Shown in pieces: positions 59,481 through 64,000 of a stretch of DNA of 64,000 nt; position 1 is the stretch's first letter; each line of letters begins with the position of its first letter. The notes below the pieces were generated by a model. It saw nothing but the letters and a program-made list of their open reading frames with translations. It ran no database searches and was not told where the DNA came from. Source of the DNA: Pelobates cultripes (taxonomy: Eukaryota; Chordata; Amphibia; Anura; Pelobatidae); the NCBI GenBank assembly GCA_933207985.1, contig OW240917.1, positions 106,251,475-106,315,474 on the forward strand. The letters run 5' to 3'. A program made the position numbers and the translations under genes.

Positions 59481-60217
59481 TACCTCAGAAGGCCACGGCC
59501 AAGCCTGAGCAGAAACATTGTTAAGGAGGGCCTCGAAATCAAGTACTGGTATTGGAATCCGGGACTTGTGGGCAAAGTGCTCTGGGCTGTGTGGGATCCG
59601 TGGGACTTGAATCTTGATTACGGGGGGAGCGTCCATCAAGTACAGGGTATAGGCTAAGTCACATGCCCAAAGGTGGGAAATCTACCTCTAAATGGGCATA
59701 TGTATCAGAAGTTCACTTCTTCTCTATTTTAACTACTCTCGCAAGGTATTGCTACAGAGGGAGCACAAGGGTACGCAATTGATCATCCCTGTTAGCAGTG
59801 GTTCTCCCCTAAAACTTGTTGGCACGCCATTGATCACCTATATTGCGCCCCACGCCCGTGCATACTATAAAGAGCGGTCACATGGCCGCAATAGGTGTCC
59901 ATAGTGCTGCCAGCAGTCAGTTCAGGCAGCTGGTGAAAAAAGTAAAAAAACTAAGTAAAAATATAAAAAAACAAAGTTAATAAATAATAAAAAAAAAATT
60001 ATATATTGTATAAAATTACATATATATTGTATACATATATTATAAAAAATAAATAATAATTAATTAAAAATAAATATAAAAACTGTGAAAATAATTTTTA
60101 AATTTAAAAAAATATATATATGTTATTTTATTCTAACTCTATTTTGATATTAATATATATATATATTAATATCAAAATACACTTAGATATATATATATCA
60201 TTTCATGCTATGTATAT
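59481..60217. other. No gene; AT-rich tract with perfect 38-bp palindrome
   Basis: 59930-60215 is nearly pure A/T. A perfect palindrome lies at 60141-60178 (arms ATTTTGATATTAATATATA). The stretch before it (59481-59900) is unidentified. Confidence 0.55.
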
Positions 60218-60483
60218 CCCCTTAACAACCATGGACGTACTAGGTACCTCCAACAAAAACGGTTGTTAAGCACCGCAGACGTACCTAGTACGTCCGTGGC
60301 AAATAGGAGCCCTGGACTTACCTGGACCGGCAATCTGCGGCGATCATGGTCGGAGGGGACTGATGGAGACCCCAGCAATACCCCTGCAGCAGCTACGGCC
60401 ACCCTGGCACTCCAGGGCCATGTGATCACAATGATCACATTGCGCAATAGGACTCTAGGAGCTGCCAGCGGGGGACTTAATTT

Positions 60484-60574
60484 AATGCATATATATGATT
60501 TTATTATAAGTGTATTTTGAGATATATACACATATATCTAAAAAAATAATTAAATAAAATCATATATATGCATT
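60484..60574. repeat. Inverted repeat with perfect 22-bp arms
   Basis: AATGCATATATATGATTTTA(TT) on the left and its exact complement at 60553-60574 on the right, with an AT-rich loop of about 47 bp. Confidence 0.9.
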
Positions 60575-60707
60575 ATATATGTATAATATATTATAAAATG
60601 CTTTAATTATAATACATTATACATATATAGGAAATAAAAGTGTGTGTGTTACACGTGTTATATGTATATGTGTGTGCATATATATATGTATATAGACACA
60701 CACACAC

Positions 60708-60742
<35 letters not shown>

Positions 60743-62180
60743 ATATAAATATCCATATATATATATATATTATAAATTGAAAAAAAACACATTTATAAAA
60801 AAACACATAAAAACACTAACTTTGGCCAGCGTTTGTGACTAAGTAGCTACTACAAAAGATCGGACATACCCAATTTTGAATATCCTGAACTGAATTGGGC
60901 AAGCCCTATATTGACCCTGTAACTTTCCAAAACATCGTAAAACCTGTACATGGGGACATTGTTATACTCAGGAGACTTTGCTGAACACAAATATGCCAAA
61001 AGTACAATGTGAGAGAAAAATAACACAAATAAAATGACAAAAAAATTTTGGTTTGATGGGGGTAAATTACATTGGCCGGCTTCAAAAATATCCCAAATAG
61101 GACATGGGTGCATGATGACCAACTGGGAAAATTCCAAATAAGGTCTTTTAGCCCACAGAGAACCTGACACACCTATACATGGGTGGTATCACTGTACTCA
61201 GGAGATGTTACTGAACACATATAAGGGTGTTCTTTGTCAGTAACACATAACAGGGACTGAGACTCCATGCCTAAAGTACAATGTGAGAGAACAATAACAC
61301 AAAAATTGACTACCCAAACGGTTGACAAAGACTAGTGGTAGAATTAGTGCATGGAAAGTGTTACAATACCACCATTTAAAATACCCTAGGGTGTCTACTT
61401 TTCAAAAATATATGGTTTGATGGGGTCAAATTACATTGGGCGGCTTCAAAAATGTCCCAAATAGGACATGGGTGCATGATGACCAGCTGTGAAAATTCCA
61501 AGTTGGAAAACTGGAATGAGCACCCTCCAAATAAGGTATTTTAGCCCCCAGAGAACCCAACACACCTATACATTGGGGGTATCACTGTACGCAGTAACCC
61601 TTAAAATTCTCCGTACATGTTTTCCAATAATTGCTTTGTGTGTAAAAAAAACTCACCAATTATAATTGTTTTTTTTTAATTTGGCATAGGTTGGTGGTAA
61701 AATTATTGCAGGAAAAGAGTCAAAATACCCCAAGTTTAATACCTTAGGTTGTCTTCTTTTAAAAAATATATACATGTGAAGGATTATTCAGGAATTCCTG
61801 ACAGATATCAGTGTTACAATGTAACTTGCGTTAATTTTGAAAAACAAATCGTTTGGAAATAGCAAAATGCTACTTGTACTTATTGCCCTATAACTTTCCA
61901 AAGAAAGCTAAGAACATGTTAACATTGGATATTTCTAAGCCCAGGACAAAACTATTTAGCATGGGTGTTTTTTGGCGGTTGTACATGCGTAACAGATTTT
62001 GGGGGTCAAAGTTCGGAAAAGTGTGTTTTTTTACATTGGTTCATCATATTTTATGATATGATGAAAATAATGGTATCTTTACAAAGATCATTTAATGGCA
62101 AGAAATTTGTATATAAATGAGTAAGAGACAAATTACAGCTAAACACAAACACCGCAGAAATATAAAAAGAGCCCTGGTCC

Positions 62181-62653
62181 TTAAAAGGACTCTCCACCCC
62201 CATCCCATGTTGCTGAAGGGGTGAAAACCCCTTCAGGTCACTTACCCGAGACCCCGCCGATGTCCCTCGGCGGTGGTTTCTTCTCGCCGTCGCTCCTCCC
62301 AGTGATTACGTCAGCCGGTGGGCAAGACTGATGCCGCGCACGCGCATTAGAACTCTCCATAGGAAAGCATTTAAAATGCTTTTCAATGCTTTCCTATGGG
62401 GAATTGAGCGACGCTGGAGGTCCTCACACACGACGCTCTAGCATAATCCATTTCCTGTGCTATGGACACGGAAGTGCCCTCTAGTGGCTGTCTAGTAGAC
62501 AGCCACTAGAGCTGGAGTTAACCCTGTAAGGTAATTATTGCAGTTTATTAAAAACTACAATAATTACAGTTGCAGGGTTAAGGGTAGTGGGAGTTGTCAC
62601 CCAGACCACTCCAATGGGCAGAAGTGGTCTGGGTGCCTGGAGTGTCCCTTTAA
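62181..62653. mobile_element. TTAA hairpin-chain MITE, complete copy (473 bp)
   Basis: Left end TTAA-AAGGACTCTCCACC, right end GCCTGGAGTGTCCCTTTAA. Hairpin modules include TGAAGGGGTGAAAACCCCTTCA, CCATAGGAAAGCATT...AATGCTTTCCTATGG (62357-62399), CTAGTGGCTGTCTAGTAGAC then AGCCACTAG (62481-62509), and CAGACCACTCC...GAAGTGGTCTG. Removing it and one TTAA rejoins the surrounding 2.5-kb element (GCCCTGGTCC-TTAA-CTGTAAG). Confidence 0.85.
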
Positions 62654-62695
62654 CTGTAAGAAAATTGAAAAAATGGTCTGGTCACTAAGGGGTTA

Positions 62696-62784
62696 ATGTT
62701 CCAAATCTCTATACTGCCTCAGTCAGTTAGTTAATGTCCACATTAACATGGCGATGTGTCTCTCCCCACTGTCCTTCTCTACAG
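62696..62784 (+). other. Sequence upstream of candidate exon
   Basis: Unique-looking. Ends in a pyrimidine-rich acceptor, CTCCCCACTGTCCTTCTCTA then CAG. Confidence 0.4.
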
Positions 62785-62862
62785 GAAGAAATGGTAAGTA
62801 AAGAGGCTCCATATCACTCTTTCCACAGTCCATTGAGGCCTTTCTATCAGGCTCTCCTGTGA
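62785..62862 (+). CDS. Candidate terminal exon (25 aa) or 9-nt microexon of the SPMIP2-like gene
   Basis: A strong polypyrimidine tract and CAG acceptor (62783-62784) is followed by an open frame in phase 0, the phase in which the 57385-57596 exon ends. It reads EEMVSKEAPYHSFHSPLRPF, then YQALL and a TGA stop at 62860-62862. A perfect donor, ATG|GTAAGT, lies only nine bases in, so the sequence could instead be a 9-nt microexon (EEM). AATAAA at 63222-63227 could serve as a polyadenylation signal if this is the last exon. I do not recognise the peptide as SPMIP2, and such a short frame could arise by chance. Confidence 0.3.
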   Translation, partial: EEMVSKEAPYHSFHSPLRPFYQALL

Positions 62863-63489
62863 TATCATGAGTACTACGGGGAGAGCTAGCACAACAGCAA
62901 CTTACAACATTGCGACAGGCAGCATTAGCAAAATCGAATGCGCAAAACTGGAATACTAAATTATGCCTAAAGCCTAACTGGCCTTGGGTGAACTGTGTCA
63001 GTGTGGTACCGTGAATTGAATAGGTTCTAATTTCAAGTTAGGAATATAGAACAAGTTCACGCAAACAAAAAAAATTACAGCAACATTGTTTAGTAACCAA
63101 GCAATACTCCCACAGTTACAGTAATTAAACTGTGTTACTAAGTATCAACGTAAACTTAATTTACTCCAAAGTATCAGTTGACTGTTACTGTGAGAACAGT
63201 CATGTCGCCTCCATAATTAGTAATAAATCAGGCCTTGTACTCTTTGGTCATTTCCTATACTCAGTCCTGCAAATGGAATAAAATAGGGGGACAAATGACT
63301 TACTAATTGCTCCAGTTATCAGAATATAGATTAGTGATGTCACTCCAGCAAGTAACAAACATGATTCATTTATAGGTAAAGAGCAATACCTATGAGTGCA
63401 CTAATGCTTGCTGAAATACTACATTTAGATTTCACACCTGACGGTGTCAATGCTGATAACAATTGGCAAAATCACTCCCTCCACCCCAA
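62863..63489. other. No supported gene
   Basis: AT-rich unique-looking DNA, with AATAAA hexamers at 63222 and about 63278. Confidence 0.4.
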
Positions 63490-64000
63490 CCTAGAGGCGA
63501 AACTAATGTAGAGAGTGCCTTGGTGCAAAAAAATAATAATTAAGGCCTGCCCTGTAGCACAAGAGTAAAGAAAAGATAGATCCCCATCTGTCATACAACT
63601 CCTGCGATGCTATGCCTGGTGGGGATCTACCATCCTTGCAGGGTTGTATTTTTGAGCAGTGTTTGTGCAATTGAATGTCAGCATGTTATTGTATAGAGTG
63701 TATGTGTGCATGTAGGGGTGTATTTGTATGTACTGTTACCATTGCAATGCAGTGGTGTACTTGTGTGTAGTGTTTGCGTTTGAATGCAGTAATGTGTGAT
63801 TGTCTGTAGTGTTGGCTTTTAAATACAGGTGTACTTTTGTGTGTAGAGTTGGTGTTTGTATATAATTTTAGCGTTTTAATACAGGAATGTGTTTGTATGT
63901 AATGTTTGTATTTGCATGCAGGGGGTTGTTTGGATGTAGTGTTGTGTACATGTGTGTGTAGTATTGGTGTTTCAGCAAACTGGTGTGTTTGTATGTAATA
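63490..64000. mobile_element. TG-rich DNA element with TAGAGGCGAAACTA start, cut by window edge
   Basis: Starts TAGAGGCGAAACTAATGTAG then AGAGTGCCTTGGTGCAAAA, matching the complement of the terminus at 19830-19862 and weakly the start at 33714. Continues through the 63550-63660 block shared with 49725-49870 into TG-rich repeats (63660-64000). Confidence 0.55.

Larger units (their letters stand above)
60218..62695. mobile_element. CCCCTTAA-ended DNA element (about 2.5 kb) with internal duplication
   Basis: Left end CCCCTTAACAACCATGG, right end GGTCACTAAGGGGTTAA. A hairpin near the left end reads ACGTACTAGGTAC and, further on, GTACCTAGTACGTCCGTGG. The interior is AT-rich with microsatellites (60650-60775) and a directly repeated module (61056-61223 and 61418-61600, starting TTACATTGG(C/G)CGGCTTCAAA). 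No transposase is recognisable. The ends resemble those of the 80-bp CCCCTTAAGG MITEs, which may be its deletion derivatives. Confidence 0.55.

Overview
The window is vertebrate nuclear DNA, most likely from a frog (anuran amphibian). It is gene-poor, spliceosomal and built mostly of transposable elements. The anuran call is inference. It rests on the mix of DIRS retroelements, Tc1, hAT and TTAA-flanked miniature elements, L1-like and gypsy pieces, and many short palindromic repeats with CCCCTTAAGG termini. No bacterial or viral gene organisation is present. One 100-base run of N (38495-38594) marks an assembly gap.

Two host genes can be supported. On the minus strand, 6441-6509 is the first coding exon of RAPGEF2 (a Rap guanine-nucleotide exchange factor). 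It has a start codon, 23 codons and a consensus splice donor, inside a CpG island (about 6400-7045) that should hold its promoter. The 6.4 kb to its left is the start of its first intron. On the plus strand, 57385-57596 is an internal coding exon whose reading and position suggest SPMIP2 (C4orf45, a predicted sperm microtubule inner protein). A possible later exon lies at 62785-62862. The two genes are divergent, as I recall for RAPGEF2 and C4orf45 on human 4q32.1, so 6.5-57.4 kb is the intergenic or 5'-intronic space between them.

That space is layered with mobile DNA. 8.6-16.7 kb holds TTAA-flanked hairpin-chain elements, an L1-like 3' end and TG-rich hAT-like elements. 17.7-19.9 kb holds a plus-strand DIRS remnant with gag similarity, followed by TG-rich repeats. 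26.5-31.6 kb is a minus-strand DIRS retroelement with 52-bp inverted terminal repeats and decayed RT/RNase H and tyrosine-recombinase coding. It carries a 31-bp minisatellite and a nested gypsy-type solo LTR with an AAATG target duplication. 33.2-40.2 kb holds piggyBac-like miniature elements, a 55/56-bp satellite with a three-unit higher-order repeat, CT-rich tandem arrays and a hAT-like element with a perfect 8-bp target duplication. 45-48 kb holds an L1-like element without ORFs, then a Tc1 element with a broken transposase sitting in the loop of a larger inverted repeat. 51.9-52.8 kb is another hAT element with a perfect 8-bp duplication. 53.6-57.0 kb is bounded by a 225-250 bp inverted duplication. 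60.2-62.7 kb is a 2.5-kb CCCCTTAA-ended element with a 473-bp TTAA element inserted in it.

I found no wholly new biological system. The most unusual items are the chain-of-hairpins TTAA family, the L1-like copies that keep their ends but lack ORFs, the minisatellite open in three frames, the Tc1-in-palindrome structure, a small hairpin with a hammerhead-like core, and the inverted duplication next to the SPMIP2-like exon.
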